The notes: generated by a model from the letters alone, not told the origin. A DNA stretch of 64,000 nt from Bacterioplanes sp965233665 (GCA_965233665.1 CBDDTG010000005.1:66295-130294); one strand, 5' to 3'. Shown: positions 24,384-33,330, counted from the first letter of the stretch. Numbers and translations: made by a program.

Positions 24384-25402
24384 TTTTCAAAGCCGGACTG
24401 CTGTTGTCGAAAGTGGCGTGGTGATAAAGCCAGCCAGCGGCGAAAGGCACGGCCAAAATTAGAAGGGTCGTTATACCCTAGGCGGTGAGCAATCTGGTCG
24501 ATGCTGAGCGGTGTATTTTGCAAATAGTACATGGCCAGTTGGCGGCGCGAGCTTTCTATAATGTGTTGATAGCTGGTGAGTAGCTCAGCCATTTGCCTAT
24601 TTATGGTGCGGGAGCTGGTGCCCAGCTGAGCGGCAATCGTTGCCAGGGTTGGAAATACCTGCTGCTGTAGCAGTTGTGAGCGCAACTGTGTGGCCAGGTC
24701 CTGCTGGGCTGTCATGGCGCTCAACTGAGCTTCGCATTCAAGCTCGGCTTGGCGACGAGTTGCCAGGCTCACACGAGCGACGGGGGTTGCCAGCACATTG
24801 CTGGGTAAGCACAGGGCATTCTGCGCTTGGTTAAAAGTAACAGGCAGTTGTAGGTGCTCTTCATAGCGCAGCGCTAATGACTGTGGTGATTCCTTCAGTT
24901 TGACCAGCCCTGGAAGTGGGTTTTGGTCACCGCATAAATCGCGCAACAAGGTGGCCATCATGGCCAACAAATAATGCTGCGCAAAGGGAGACACCACCGG
25001 CATATTGCCGCTTTGGTGGACTTCTAACAGCAGCTGGCCCTCATGCTGCAGACAGCGAAACTTACCCAGCAGACTGAAGTTATTGGCGTAGCGTATCAAC
25101 CAACTTAAAGCGTCCTCCCAAGTGCTGGCGGCATGAAAGACTTGTCCGGCAAACCCCCGCAGCACCAGTGGAATACGCGCCCCGTGAATCAATCCCAGAA
25201 GTGGTTCGTCTGTCACGCGAACAACTTGATGAATAACGCGCTGCACCATAGCGCCCGTAGCCATCCCCGTGGCTTGCAGATGAGCCGGCGAAATATCCTC
25301 GGTGGGGGCACCTAGGGCCTGCAGGGTTTCAGTCAAATAACCCAAATGCTGTTGGGCCAGGCGTGATGGCTGCTTGTTTACGGACGAATGTGAGGCGTTC
25401 AT
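24380..25402 (-). CDS. AraC-family transcriptional regulator (arabinose-bd/OruR-like)
   Basis: 340-aa regulator with an N-terminal ligand domain (about 20-210, of the type in ArgR/OruR-like AraC proteins) and a C-terminal double helix-turn-helix (about 240-335): TLATIAAQLGTSSRTINRQM, then SIDQIAHRLGYNDPSNFGRA and FRRWLALSPRHFR. Located directly upstream of the desaturase and divergent from fadD across 295 bp, so control of lipid genes on either side is likely (inference). Its TAG stop is embedded in the CTAG that borders a solo terminal repeat. Confidence 0.9.
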   Translation of the reverse strand: MNASHSSVNKQPSRLAQQHLGYLTETLQALGAPTEDISPAHLQATGMATGAMVQRVIHQVVRVTDEPLLGLIHGARIPLVLRGFAGQVFHAASTWEDALSWLIRYANNFSLLGKFRCLQHEGQLLLEVHQSGNMPVVSPFAQHYLLAMMATLLRDLCGDQNPLPGLVKLKESPQSLALRYEEHLQLPVTFNQAQNALCLPSNVLATPVARVSLATRRQAELECEAQLSAMTAQQDLATQLRSQLLQQQVFPTLATIAAQLGTSSRTINRQMAELLTSYQHIIESSRRQLAMYYLQNTPLSIDQIAHRLGYNDPSNFGRAFRRWLALSPRHFRQQQSGFEN

Positions 25403-25697
25403 TTGTGCGCTGCATGACGTGAAATGACGGAAAGTGTTACAGGTTATGCTCTTTCACTCAATGCGCCTTTGGTTCATAGTTCGGGCTTGGGCCTGTTTGC
25501 ATACACGAGATGCGCCGAACTTAGGTGGCGATGATGCCTACACGTCGGTGGTCAAACACACAGGTTTATAGCAGTGCTGTTGGTGATTGGGTTGAACTGA
25601 TGAATACCCAAAATCAGCGGTGCTGGGTGCGTGCAGTCTGATGCTGCCGGCCGCAGGTCCTGACAAAAACAACAACAGAACCATGGGAGACTGAGCT
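25403..25697. other. Divergent AraC/fadD intergenic region
   Basis: A 295-bp region with no gene. It must hold both divergent promoters. I see no clear sigma-70 pair and no convincing fatty-acid-regulator (FadR or PsrA) site by eye. Confidence 0.5.
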
Positions 25698-27422
25698 GTG
25701 GATGCTTCATTCTGGGATGGAAAGCGCGCTCCTGGCGTGCCAGATAACATTGATCTGAGCGAATTTAATGCAGTGGTGGAAGTGATCGAAGGTGCGATGC
25801 AGCGCTATGCGGATCGTCCGGCCTTTACCAGCATTAACTACACGCTGACGTATCGCCAAATTGACGAATACAGCGCCGCTTTTGCCGCCTATTTACAAAA
25901 TTATACCAACTTGAAACCCGGTGATCGCATTGCGATCCAGATGCCGAATATCTTGCAATTTCCCATTGCTATGTATGGCGCACTGCGTGCCGGCTTAGTG
26001 GTGGTTAACACCAACCCGTTGTACACCGAGCGGGAAATGCTGCACCAGTTTAACGACTCGGGTGCAAAAGCTTTGGTCTGCATGGACGTGTTTGCACGCT
26101 CGGTGCAAAACATCAAGGCGGACACCGGCTTAGAGCACATTATTGTGACCAGCCTGGCCGACATGTTGCCATTTTTGAAGCGCACCGTGATTAACGCCGC
26201 CGCGCGTTACATTAAAAAAATGGTGCCCGCTTACTCTTTGCCTGAAGCGATCTCCTTCCGCAAAGCCTTGGCGCAGGGACAACAAGCAGGGCCGCATCAA
26301 GCCAATTACATTCGTGACCCTGATGCGACCATTATTTTGCAATACACAGGCGGCACCACTGGGGTTGCTAAAGGCGCAGAGCTGACCAATCGCAACTTGG
26401 TGGCCAATATGCTGCAAGCCAAGGCGCAACTCAGTCAGCAAGGCGCTGATGGTCAGTCTATCAAGCCAAGCGATGGCGCAAAAATTGTTGCGCCGTTGCC
26501 GCTGTACCACATTTACTCATTTACCGTGCATTTAATGGCGCTGTTTAATATGGGTGACCACAGCATATTGATCGCCAATCCGCGCGACACCAATATGTTT
26601 GTGCGCATGATTAAACCGCATCAGCTCACCGGTTTTATCGGCCTGAACACCTTATTTGTGTCCCTGATGCAGCACCCTGAGTTTGCTGATTGTGATTTTT
26701 CCAAGTTAAAGCTGACCTTATCGGGTGGCACCGCACTGATGGATGACACCGCACGTCGTTGGCAGGAGCTGACCGGCTGCGGTATTTCAGAAGCATATGG
26801 GCTGACGGAATGCTCGCCGGCGGTGACGATGAACCCAGCAGGTGGGTTAGAGCGCATGGGCACGGTGGGTCAGGCAGTACCTGGCACGGCGCTAAAATGC
26901 ATCGATGACCAGGGCAATGAAGTGGCCATCGGTGAGCGCGGTGAGTTGTGCGTGCACGGACCTCAGGTCATGAAAGGTTACTGGAATCGCCCGGAAGCCA
27001 CCGCTGAAAGCTTTACTCCTGATGGCAAGTGGTTTCGAACCGGGGATGTGGCCATTATTGATGAAGACGGCTTCGTCAGCATTGTGGATCGAATTAAAGA
27101 CATGATTTTGGTGTCAGGCTTTAATGTTTATCCCAATGAAATTGAAGATGTTGTGGCCAACCATCCAGCAGTAGAGAATTGTGCCGCGATTGGCGTGCCA
27201 GATGACAAGACCGGCGAGGCAGTGAAGCTGTTTGTGATTGCCAGTGATCGCAATGTCACGGTCGAGGACATTCGTACTTACTGTCGGGATAATTTAACGG
27301 CTTATAAAATCCCTCGTCATATTGAGTTCCGCGACGAACTCCCTATGACTCCGGTGGGTAAAATCTTGCGGCGTGAGCTGAAAGATGAAGAAGAAGCGAA
27401 GCGAGAGGCAGAGCCTGCCTGA
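25698..27422 (+). CDS. fadD: Long-chain fatty-acid-CoA ligase
   Basis: Activates free fatty acids to acyl-CoA with ATP, the entry step to beta-oxidation. The 574-aa protein has the P-loop-like AMP motif YTGGTTGVAKGAELTNRN, the second motif EAYGLTECSP, and the fatty-acyl signature DGKWFRTGDVAIIDEDGF with VDRIKDMILVSGFNVYPNEIE; the C-terminal catalytic Lys is in MTPVGKILRR. The GTG start at 25698 follows GGAG by 8 nt, and the N-terminus (FWDGKRAPGVPDNIDL) matches FadD style. Monocistronic, with a shared terminator downstream. Confidence 0.93.
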   Translation: MDASFWDGKRAPGVPDNIDLSEFNAVVEVIEGAMQRYADRPAFTSINYTLTYRQIDEYSAAFAAYLQNYTNLKPGDRIAIQMPNILQFPIAMYGALRAGLVVVNTNPLYTEREMLHQFNDSGAKALVCMDVFARSVQNIKADTGLEHIIVTSLADMLPFLKRTVINAAARYIKKMVPAYSLPEAISFRKALAQGQQAGPHQANYIRDPDATIILQYTGGTTGVAKGAELTNRNLVANMLQAKAQLSQQGADGQSIKPSDGAKIVAPLPLYHIYSFTVHLMALFNMGDHSILIANPRDTNMFVRMIKPHQLTGFIGLNTLFVSLMQHPEFADCDFSKLKLTLSGGTALMDDTARRWQELTGCGISEAYGLTECSPAVTMNPAGGLERMGTVGQAVPGTALKCIDDQGNEVAIGERGELCVHGPQVMKGYWNRPEATAESFTPDGKWFRTGDVAIIDEDGFVSIVDRIKDMILVSGFNVYPNEIEDVVANHPAVENCAAIGVPDDKTGEAVKLFVIASDRNVTVEDIRTYCRDNLTAYKIPRHIEFRDELPMTPVGKILRRELKDEEEAKREAEPA

Positions 27423-27505
27423 TCCTTGATAACTCCGGCTCTGTGTCGCTGCTTTTGGCGACAGTGGCATTCAGAGCGGGGTTGAATGTTAGCGTATCGC
27501 AAGTA

Positions 27506-27533
27506 AAAACGCGCCGTTAAGGCGCGTTTTTTT
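27506..27533. terminator. Bidirectional terminator between fadD and the sensor gene
   Basis: AAAACGCGCC (27506-27515) pairs with GGCGCGTTTT (27521-27530) around a 5-nt loop, with a seven-T run on the + side and an A-run upstream that serves the convergent gene. Upstream, 27436-27477 forms a second imperfect hairpin (TGTCGC with GCGACA inside GCTCTG with CAGAGC). Confidence 0.92.
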
Positions 27534-29319
27534 ATCGGTTGGATAAACTGAACTGCAAGTCCATGGTCACTGTGTGCGCCCGTTGCTCCTCTTCTGGCGT
27601 CTCCTGCTGCCACTGATATTTCAAATCGCCCATTAAGCGGTTTTCAGCAATGTGCTGAGCTAGTGCAAAGCCATGTTCTTCTTGCTGACGATTCGACAGC
27701 GTTTGCTGCAGTTGAATAAAGCCGGAGCGGCCGTCGGTGCCCGCTTTGATCGCGAGTCGTTGCAGCTGTGGCCAGTTTTCCTTGGGTACCAGTAGCTCCA
27801 ATACAAAAGAGAATAACTCGGCGTTTTCTTCCAGTACCAAAGACAAAGGCAAATCGGCGGATTTATCCTTCACCGGGATGGTCGTGAGCCAGCGCTGTAA
27901 ATGCTGCGATAAGTCCATTGTTTGCGTTTGGTCTTCAATAATAATATTCAAATAACGCTGAAAAATATCTAACCTAGCTGGGCGCTGTTGCTGATGCAGT
28001 GTTAATTCTTGCAGCAATAGCCGATTCAGTGTGTTGTGGCGCTGATTGCTGAGCTGGGACTGGCAGCGCTCCAGTTGTTGTGACAGCCGCTGCATGGATA
28101 ATTTGGCGCGCGTCTGCTCGTCATACAGCTCTTCTGTGCGTTTGGCCACCTTGTTTTCCAAGTTGATGGTCAACTCCTCAGCTTGCTGGCTGGCTATATG
28201 CTGTTGGGTTTTATCGACCATGCAAATTAAAATGCTGGCTGGGCGATTTTCTTCATAGCTGGTGATTTGAAAGGTGGCATCGAAGTAGCAGGGCTCGCCG
28301 CGTTGATTGATCATGTGATAAGTATCAAACACTCGTGGAATGCGACCATACAACAGTTGGTGCAGTCGCTCTCGTTGCTCGGTGGCGTCGCTGCCGGTGA
28401 TCGCCGAGAGCAGCATTTCCATTGGGTGGGCGAGCTGCTCCAGCTCTAGCCGGCTAAGGCCGAGCTGGGTCGCAAAGTGACTGTTGGCATCGAAGCTATC
28501 CTGCTCAGTATCGTATTCACACAATCCCAATGCAGCGTTATCAATGGCGATGGCCAGGCGTTCTTTGGTGTGCTGCAGCTCTTGCATCGCCGCCTGCTCG
28601 CGTATGACGTCTTGCTGCAAAGTATGGCGCATTTGGTTGATGGCATCGGCGACGTCATTGAGTTCGTCGGCTTGGCCCCGGATTAACGGCAAATCTAGCG
28701 GCTCTTCTAAATGGCGCAGGGAAAACTGCCCAGCCCACTCGGACATGCGCTGCAAGCGCCGGGTGAGTAGGTGATTCACAATAAACAGAATAAAAATTGA
28801 GACAGAAAATGTTTTGATAAACTGCGTTACCAAAATATTAATGGCCTTGCTCTTTAGCTCGGCAAACAGCGTGGTGTAATCAATATCAATATGCAATGTG
28901 CCCAAGTTAAATTCACGATCGCTGTTTTCAAAAAACACGATGATCTCATGGCGGGTATCGGCGCCTTGCATGACATCGCCGGCGGAAAAAATAGTCCCAT
29001 CTGAGGATTCAATGAACACATAGACAACGCCCGGAAAGTTCAATATGCCGGTGAGCTGTGCCTCCAGTTGAGGGATGTCAAAGTTCCACAAACTGTAGCT
29101 AATGCTGTCGAGATAGCTGCTGCGTATCTGGTTAATGCTCTGATCGTAGCTGCTTAAACCACGTTTGTAGTCACTGAACAGAATGAATGCCGTTGTCGCC
29201 AGCGTGACCAAAAAGCTGAACGCAAGAATGTAAGACAGAAGGCGGCGGCCGATACGTGAGGCGACTTGTGCGCTGGGGCGGTACTGTTGCTCGCGGTCGT
29301 CGTTTTGCTGTGCCGTCAC
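27532..29319 (-). CDS. Membrane sensor with HAMP and PAS domains and a degenerate kinase-like C-terminus
   Basis: 595-aa signalling protein. Transmembrane helix about 26-48, an extracytoplasmic sensor region about 49-165, a second helix about 168-185, a HAMP linker about 186-240, a coiled stretch, a PAS-like domain about 253-372 and a coiled coil about 375-430. The last 160 residues look like a decayed histidine-kinase ATPase: EENAELFSFVLELL sits where the N-box should be but lacks its Asn ligand, and HGFALAQHIAENRLMG replaces the G2 box. No H-box is seen. It is a single gene with no response regulator beside it. It starts next to the ompW regulatory region, on the opposite strand. Confidence 0.8.
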   Translation of the reverse strand: MTAQQNDDREQQYRPSAQVASRIGRRLLSYILAFSFLVTLATTAFILFSDYKRGLSSYDQSINQIRSSYLDSISYSLWNFDIPQLEAQLTGILNFPGVVYVFIESSDGTIFSAGDVMQGADTRHEIIVFFENSDREFNLGTLHIDIDYTTLFAELKSKAINILVTQFIKTFSVSIFILFIVNHLLTRRLQRMSEWAGQFSLRHLEEPLDLPLIRGQADELNDVADAINQMRHTLQQDVIREQAAMQELQHTKERLAIAIDNAALGLCEYDTEQDSFDANSHFATQLGLSRLELEQLAHPMEMLLSAITGSDATEQRERLHQLLYGRIPRVFDTYHMINQRGEPCYFDATFQITSYEENRPASILICMVDKTQQHIASQQAEELTINLENKVAKRTEELYDEQTRAKLSMQRLSQQLERCQSQLSNQRHNTLNRLLLQELTLHQQQRPARLDIFQRYLNIIIEDQTQTMDLSQHLQRWLTTIPVKDKSADLPLSLVLEENAELFSFVLELLVPKENWPQLQRLAIKAGTDGRSGFIQLQQTLSNRQQEEHGFALAQHIAENRLMGDLKYQWQQETPEEEQRAHTVTMDLQFSLSNR

Positions 29320-29684
29320 ATCAATGCCCTAGTCACGCGGTGAATAAACTGAATGCACCCTTACTTTGCTCAAGCGGTGGCTCCAACATCGTTGTTGGCT
29401 GTGTCCATTACTGAAATGCCGTTGCTGTGTGGGTGAGCATAGAGCCAATCAGAAGTCCTTCTACTATAGCTCTGCTGGCGTAAACAGCCAGACAACTCCG
29501 CATGAAATAGTTGTGCCATCTATGGCGCTAGGGGGCTGAATCTGCAAGCAAACTTGATCTGCCACAACTAAAAAACAGCCCTGAGAGGGCACACAGAAAT
29601 GGCTTGATCTGCATCAAAACGGGGCGGTGCTGGGCGGTTATTCTGGCCCCAACTTGATTGAGCACGAAACTTAAGGAGTGCGTA
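29320..29684. other. Intergenic region between the sensor gene and ompW
   Basis: 365 bp without a gene. It holds the ompW regulatory region (FNR box and -10, listed separately), a second, poorer FNR-like site TTGAT-CTGC-CACAA at 29554-29567, and the promoter of the divergent sensor gene, which I could not place. Confidence 0.6.
29604..29644 (+). promoter_or_regulatory. FNR/Anr box and class II promoter of ompW
   Basis: TTGATCTGCATCAA at 29604-29617 is a perfect FNR/Anr consensus (TTGAT-N4-ATCAA). A -10 element TATTCT lies at 29639-29644; a start near 29651 would put the box centre at about -41, the classic activator position. OmpW/OprG genes are known FNR/Anr targets. Confidence 0.85.
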
Positions 29685-30272
29685 ATGAAAATGCTGAAAA
29701 CCTTGGTGGCAGCGTCTATTGCAGCAGCGTCAGTGCCAGCGATGGCTTATGAAGCCGGTGATATTATCGTTAAAGCGGGTGTGGTGAATGTTGCACCTAA
29801 GAGCGATAACCTGAAGCTGGACGGTGTGGGTACGGTGGAAGTAAAGGATGATACCCAGCTGGGTCTGACCTTAACCTACATGGTAGCGCCACAGGTCGGT
29901 ATTGAAGTTCTGGCGGCTACGCCGTTCAAGCATGACATCGAGCTGGAAGGCGACAAAATTGGTGATACCCAGCATTTGCCACCAACGGTGTCGGCACAGT
30001 ATTACCCAATGAGCCCTGCTTCTAAGTTCCAGCCTTATGTCGGCCTGGGCGTGAACCATACCTTCTTCTTTGATGAAAGTGATTCCATTAACCATTTGGG
30101 CAAAAGCTGGGGCTTGGCTTTCTCTGCAGGTATGAACTACGAGATTGCAGACAGCTTTATGGCGAATGTTGGTATCTGGAAAATTGATATTGACTCCGAG
30201 TTGGATGGTAGCGGCAACGATGTAGAAATCGATCCGCTGGTAGTGATGATCGGCGGCGGTATGAAGTTCTAA
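29685..30272 (+). CDS. ompW: Outer membrane protein OmpW family
   Basis: Eight-stranded outer-membrane beta barrel implicated in passage of small hydrophobic compounds. The 195-aa protein has a signal peptide ending about SVPAMA-YEAGD, family strands (GDIIVKAGVVNVAP, YVGLGVNHTFFF, SWGLAFSAGMNYEI) and ends in the aromatic GGGMKF needed for Bam-dependent insertion. ATG 29685 follows AAGGAG; nine upstream in-frame codons are discarded. An FNR box implies induction at low oxygen. Single gene with its own terminator. Confidence 0.93.
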   Translation: MKMLKTLVAASIAAASVPAMAYEAGDIIVKAGVVNVAPKSDNLKLDGVGTVEVKDDTQLGLTLTYMVAPQVGIEVLAATPFKHDIELEGDKIGDTQHLPPTVSAQYYPMSPASKFQPYVGLGVNHTFFFDESDSINHLGKSWGLAFSAGMNYEIADSFMANVGIWKIDIDSELDGSGNDVEIDPLVVMIGGGMKF

Positions 30273-30312
30273 TCTTTAGCTAGCTCCTGCCGGTGTGATG
30301 CCGGTTTGTATG

Positions 30313-30344
30313 GCGCCCCTGCCTTGTGGTTGGGGCGCTTTTTT
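30313..30344 (+). terminator. Rho-independent terminator of ompW
   Basis: GCGCCCC (30313-30319) pairs with GGGGCGC (30332-30338), then six T. Confidence 0.88.
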
Positions 30345-30444
30345 ATGGGCGCTGCCATCTTAATGGTGCCGTCATCGACAGGCGCCAGGTGGGCTACGCA
30401 GAGCGGTAAGGTCCTGGCAAAGCACAACTGTGTTGTTATGCCTG

Positions 30445-30454
30445 GGGGGGGGGA
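30445..30454. repeat. Homopolymer G10 tract
   Basis: Ten consecutive G between ompW and the end of the cls gene (convergent space). It is outside both reading frames. Such tracts slip during replication and sequencing, so the count may be inexact. Confidence 0.8.
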
Positions 30455-30459
30455 GGCGC

Positions 30460-31842
30460 CTACAGCAGTGGCGCTAGCAATCGCGCCAGTCGTGCCAACA
30501 GCTGTTGGTGCCAGCGGGTGCTGACTTGCGCCGATGTCGACTGTAAGAAGTCTTGCTGCAGCATGGCTTCCACTTGTTTGGCCAGGGTGCGGTCCTGCAT
30601 CAGGGCGTTCATTTCAAAGTTAATGCGCAGCGAGCGGTTATCCAAGTTGGCGCTGCCAACGGATACCAGCTCTTCATCAATCAGCATCACCTTCTGATGC
30701 AGAAAGCCCGCCCGATAAGTCGAAAAGCGAATGCCGGCCTGACTGAGTTCTTCGATGTAGCGCATCATCGCCAGCTGCACCACGCGGTTGTCGGTCTTTT
30801 CTGGCACTAAAATGCGCACATCTACGCCGCGCAGCACTGCCAGCTGCAAGTTGCTGATCACGGCCTGATCGGGCACAAAATAAGGGCTTACCAGCCAGCA
30901 GCGCTGCTGTGCGGCTTGAATCATCTGGCAAACAAATAAACTGGCGGACTCAAATTGATCCGCGGGGCCGGGGTTAATGCACATCACGGCTTGATCACCG
31001 GCTTTAGGAGCTGCTCGCCAGTTCAGGTCAGGTACGCGGCTGGTGGCCCAGTGCCAATCTTCGGCGAACCCCAGTTGAAAGCTCAGCGCAGCTGGGCCTT
31101 GGATGCGTAAGTGAGTATCGCGCCAGTCAGCACTGAGGTATTCATCGCCGATGTTATAGCCACCGATAAAAGCAACTTGCTCATCGATGACCACCAGCTT
31201 GCGATGATTGCGAAAATTCAGCTGCATGCGGTTGCGCAGGCGAATCGGGTTAAAGCGCGAAAACTCAATGCCGGCGGCGCGCAGCTGGCGGCGGTAGTGG
31301 CGGGTCAGGCCATGGCTGCCGATCTCGTCAAATACGATGTAAATGCGAACACCGGCGGCTGCCCGTTGTTGCAACACCGACAATAGCCGCTGCCCAAGGT
31401 CATCGTCGCGAATGATATAGAACTGCAGGCAAATACTGTGTTGAGCTTGATTTAACGCCTCGAACAGGGCAGCAAAGGTTTGCTCACCTGAGGTGAGAAG
31501 CTCGACTTTATTGCCCGTGAGCATCGGGCTTCGAAACAATGCCAGTAGTGGGCGAATGGTTGCGTTGGCGTTGCAGCGGTAGGGCAGTAACTGTTGCTCG
31601 ACGCGCTCACCAATGCCGGTCAGGTGGCCATCCACCCTCTGCCTTGCACGGCGATAGCCTTTCAGTCGGCGCGAGCCAAACAGTAAGTAAGCGGGCAGGC
31701 TCAGCTGTGGAATCACCAACAGCGACAGCATCCACGCCAGCGAACCTTGCGCTGTGCGACCGCTCCAGAGGGCATCAATGGCAGCCACAAGCCCTAGGGG
31801 GTAAAGCAATAAAGACCAGGTCAGCCAGTCCTGAGTCAGCAT
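30460..31842 (-). CDS. cls: Cardiolipin synthase (phospholipase D family)
   Basis: Membrane enzyme that condenses phosphatidylglycerol to cardiolipin. The 460-aa protein has two N-terminal hydrophobic segments (about 8-24 and 33-52), then two PLD catalytic HKD motifs: HRKLVVIDEQVAFIGG and HQKVMLIDEELVSVGSANLD. The C-terminal RLARLLAPLL is typical, so the gene looks complete. Single gene, followed by folE upstream on the same strand after 56 bp. Confidence 0.93.
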   Translation of the reverse strand: MLTQDWLTWSLLLYPLGLVAAIDALWSGRTAQGSLAWMLSLLVIPQLSLPAYLLFGSRRLKGYRRARQRVDGHLTGIGERVEQQLLPYRCNANATIRPLLALFRSPMLTGNKVELLTSGEQTFAALFEALNQAQHSICLQFYIIRDDDLGQRLLSVLQQRAAAGVRIYIVFDEIGSHGLTRHYRRQLRAAGIEFSRFNPIRLRNRMQLNFRNHRKLVVIDEQVAFIGGYNIGDEYLSADWRDTHLRIQGPAALSFQLGFAEDWHWATSRVPDLNWRAAPKAGDQAVMCINPGPADQFESASLFVCQMIQAAQQRCWLVSPYFVPDQAVISNLQLAVLRGVDVRILVPEKTDNRVVQLAMMRYIEELSQAGIRFSTYRAGFLHQKVMLIDEELVSVGSANLDNRSLRINFEMNALMQDRTLAKQVEAMLQQDFLQSTSAQVSTRWHQQLLARLARLLAPLL

Positions 31843-31898
31843 GGTCTCTCCTCAATCATGGGCCTGTCACAAATGGCAGGCCCAGCGAGTCAAGACTA

Positions 31899-32453
31899 TC
31901 AGGTTTTATCAATCAAGCGCATGAACTCGTTGCGGGTGGCGGCATCCTCGCGGAAGGCGCCTTTCATGACCGAGGTGCGCATCATCGAGTTCTGCTTTTG
32001 CACGCCGCGCATCATCATGCACATATGTTGCGCTTCGACGATGACGCCGACGCCGCGACAGCCCGTCACATCTAATACCGCATCAGCGATTTGCTTGGTC
32101 ATGTTTTCCTGAATTTGCAGGCGACGGGCGAACATATCGACGATGCGAGCAAACTTCGACAAGCCCAAAACATGGCCGTTGGGCAAGTAGCCAATGTGGC
32201 AGCGCCCCAGGAACGGCAACGTATGATGCTCACACAGCGAGTAAAACTCGATGCCTTGAACCACCACCATTTCATCATTATCACTGCTGAATACAGCGTT
32301 ATTGATGACTTCCTTGAGCTCCATGTCATAGCCGCTGGTAAGGAATTGCATGGCTTTGGCGGCACGTTTAGGAGTGTCCAGCAGGCCTTCGCGCTCGACG
32401 TCCTCACCCAGTTCGGTGAGGACCTGCTGATAGAGGGATTCCAATTTCGACAT
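31899..32453 (-). CDS. folE: GTP cyclohydrolase I
   Basis: Converts GTP to 7,8-dihydroneopterin triphosphate for folate and pteridine synthesis. The 184-aa protein has the zinc motif YSLCEHHTLPF (Cys, His, His), the later zinc Cys in VTGCRGVGV, and EAQHMCMMMRGVQK. This is the zinc-dependent FolE1 type. ATG 32453 is the natural start (MSKLESLYQQVL); the in-frame extension upstream runs through the AT-rich promoter into murI and is rejected. Confidence 0.96.
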   Translation of the reverse strand: MSKLESLYQQVLTELGEDVEREGLLDTPKRAAKAMQFLTSGYDMELKEVINNAVFSSDNDEMVVVQGIEFYSLCEHHTLPFLGRCHIGYLPNGHVLGLSKFARIVDMFARRLQIQENMTKQIADAVLDVTGCRGVGVIVEAQHMCMMMRGVQKQNSMMRTSVMKGAFREDAATRNEFMRLIDKT

Positions 32454-32509
32454 TATCTGACCCTGATGGTTGGGTGAATACCTGAGTAGTTTACTCAAAA
32501 ATATAAAAA

Positions 32510-32535
32510 TTATACAAACACTATTTTTTGTATAA
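32510..32535. promoter_or_regulatory. Palindromic candidate operator upstream of folE
   Basis: TTATACAAA (32510-32518) and TTTGTATAA (32527-32535) are perfect inverted 9-mers with an 8-bp spacer, in a very AT-rich stretch between the murI stop and the folE start. On the minus strand the inner arm supplies a TATAAT -10-like sequence. A regulator of folE could bind here; I cannot name it. Confidence 0.5.
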
Positions 32536-33330
32536 CTATTGCTCGACGACGTGCCAGTTAAGCGGCCGTTGCCAGGATGCCAGGAATTTTTGTAACGCTT
32601 TCTGGTTGGGTGCATCGCCATCCCAGGCGATGGTGAGCGCAGCCGAGCCTGCCTGAGTTTGTGCTTTTGTGCCAGTCGGCAAAATGCTAAGCACCCGGCG
32701 GGCAATGGCAGCACCGGAGTCGATCCATTGCACTTCTGGAAAGTACTGCTGTAGCTGTGACGTGAGCAATGGGAAGTGGGTGCAGCCCAGTACCACATGG
32801 CGCAGTTGGCAGCGTTCTATCCAGGGGCCTAGCAGTTCGGGTAAGGCTGTGGCCGCTTGTTGCTGATAAACCCATTGCTCTGCCCATTGCACCAGCTCGG
32901 CACTGCCCAAGCGATGCACCTGGCTGGCTCCCGCGTGATCTTTGATCAGTTGATCCAGATACGGCCTTTGCACCGTGGCCGGTGTGGCCAGCACACCGAT
33001 TGCTTGGCCTTGAGCCAGTTCTGCAGCGACCTTGACCGCCGGAACCACGCCGACGACGGGAATTTGCAGTTGCTGGCGCAACGTTGGCAACACCAAGGTG
33101 CTGGCCGTGTTGCAAGCAATGACGATCAAATCGATGCGCCAGGCCAGTGCCGCCTGGCGGCACAAGTCAACGACACGCTCACGCAGCAGATCGTCTTCCA
33201 ATTGGCCATAGGGAAAATAGGCGCGATCCATCAGGTAAAATAAGCGTGCGTCAGGCAGCTGCTGCACCAGATGCTCAGTCACGCTGAGCCCTCCCACGCC
33301 GGAGTCAAATACCAGAATGTTTGCCGTCAT
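32536..33330 (-). CDS. murI: Glutamate racemase
   Basis: Makes D-glutamate for peptidoglycan. The 264-aa protein carries FDSGVGGLSV, the catalytic Cys motifs IACNTAST and LGCTHFPLL, and FPYGQ. Length is normal. It lies upstream of folE on the same strand but a palindrome and AT-rich promoter separate them, so folE is probably transcribed on its own as well. Confidence 0.95.
   Translation of the reverse strand: MTANILVFDSGVGGLSVTEHLVQQLPDARLFYLMDRAYFPYGQLEDDLLRERVVDLCRQAALAWRIDLIVIACNTASTLVLPTLRQQLQIPVVGVVPAVKVAAELAQGQAIGVLATPATVQRPYLDQLIKDHAGASQVHRLGSAELVQWAEQWVYQQQAATALPELLGPWIERCQLRHVVLGCTHFPLLTSQLQQYFPEVQWIDSGAAIARRVLSILPTGTKAQTQAGSAALTIAWDGDAPNQKALQKFLASWQRPLNWHVVEQ

Noticed and set aside
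30460..30480. Frameshift of cls caused by the G10 tract
   Set aside because: The cls product ends with the usual RLLAPLL and the tract lies outside the gene.
32454..32798. N-terminal extension of FolE
   Set aside because: Runs through the AT-rich palindromic promoter region into murI; MSKLESLYQQVL is the family start.
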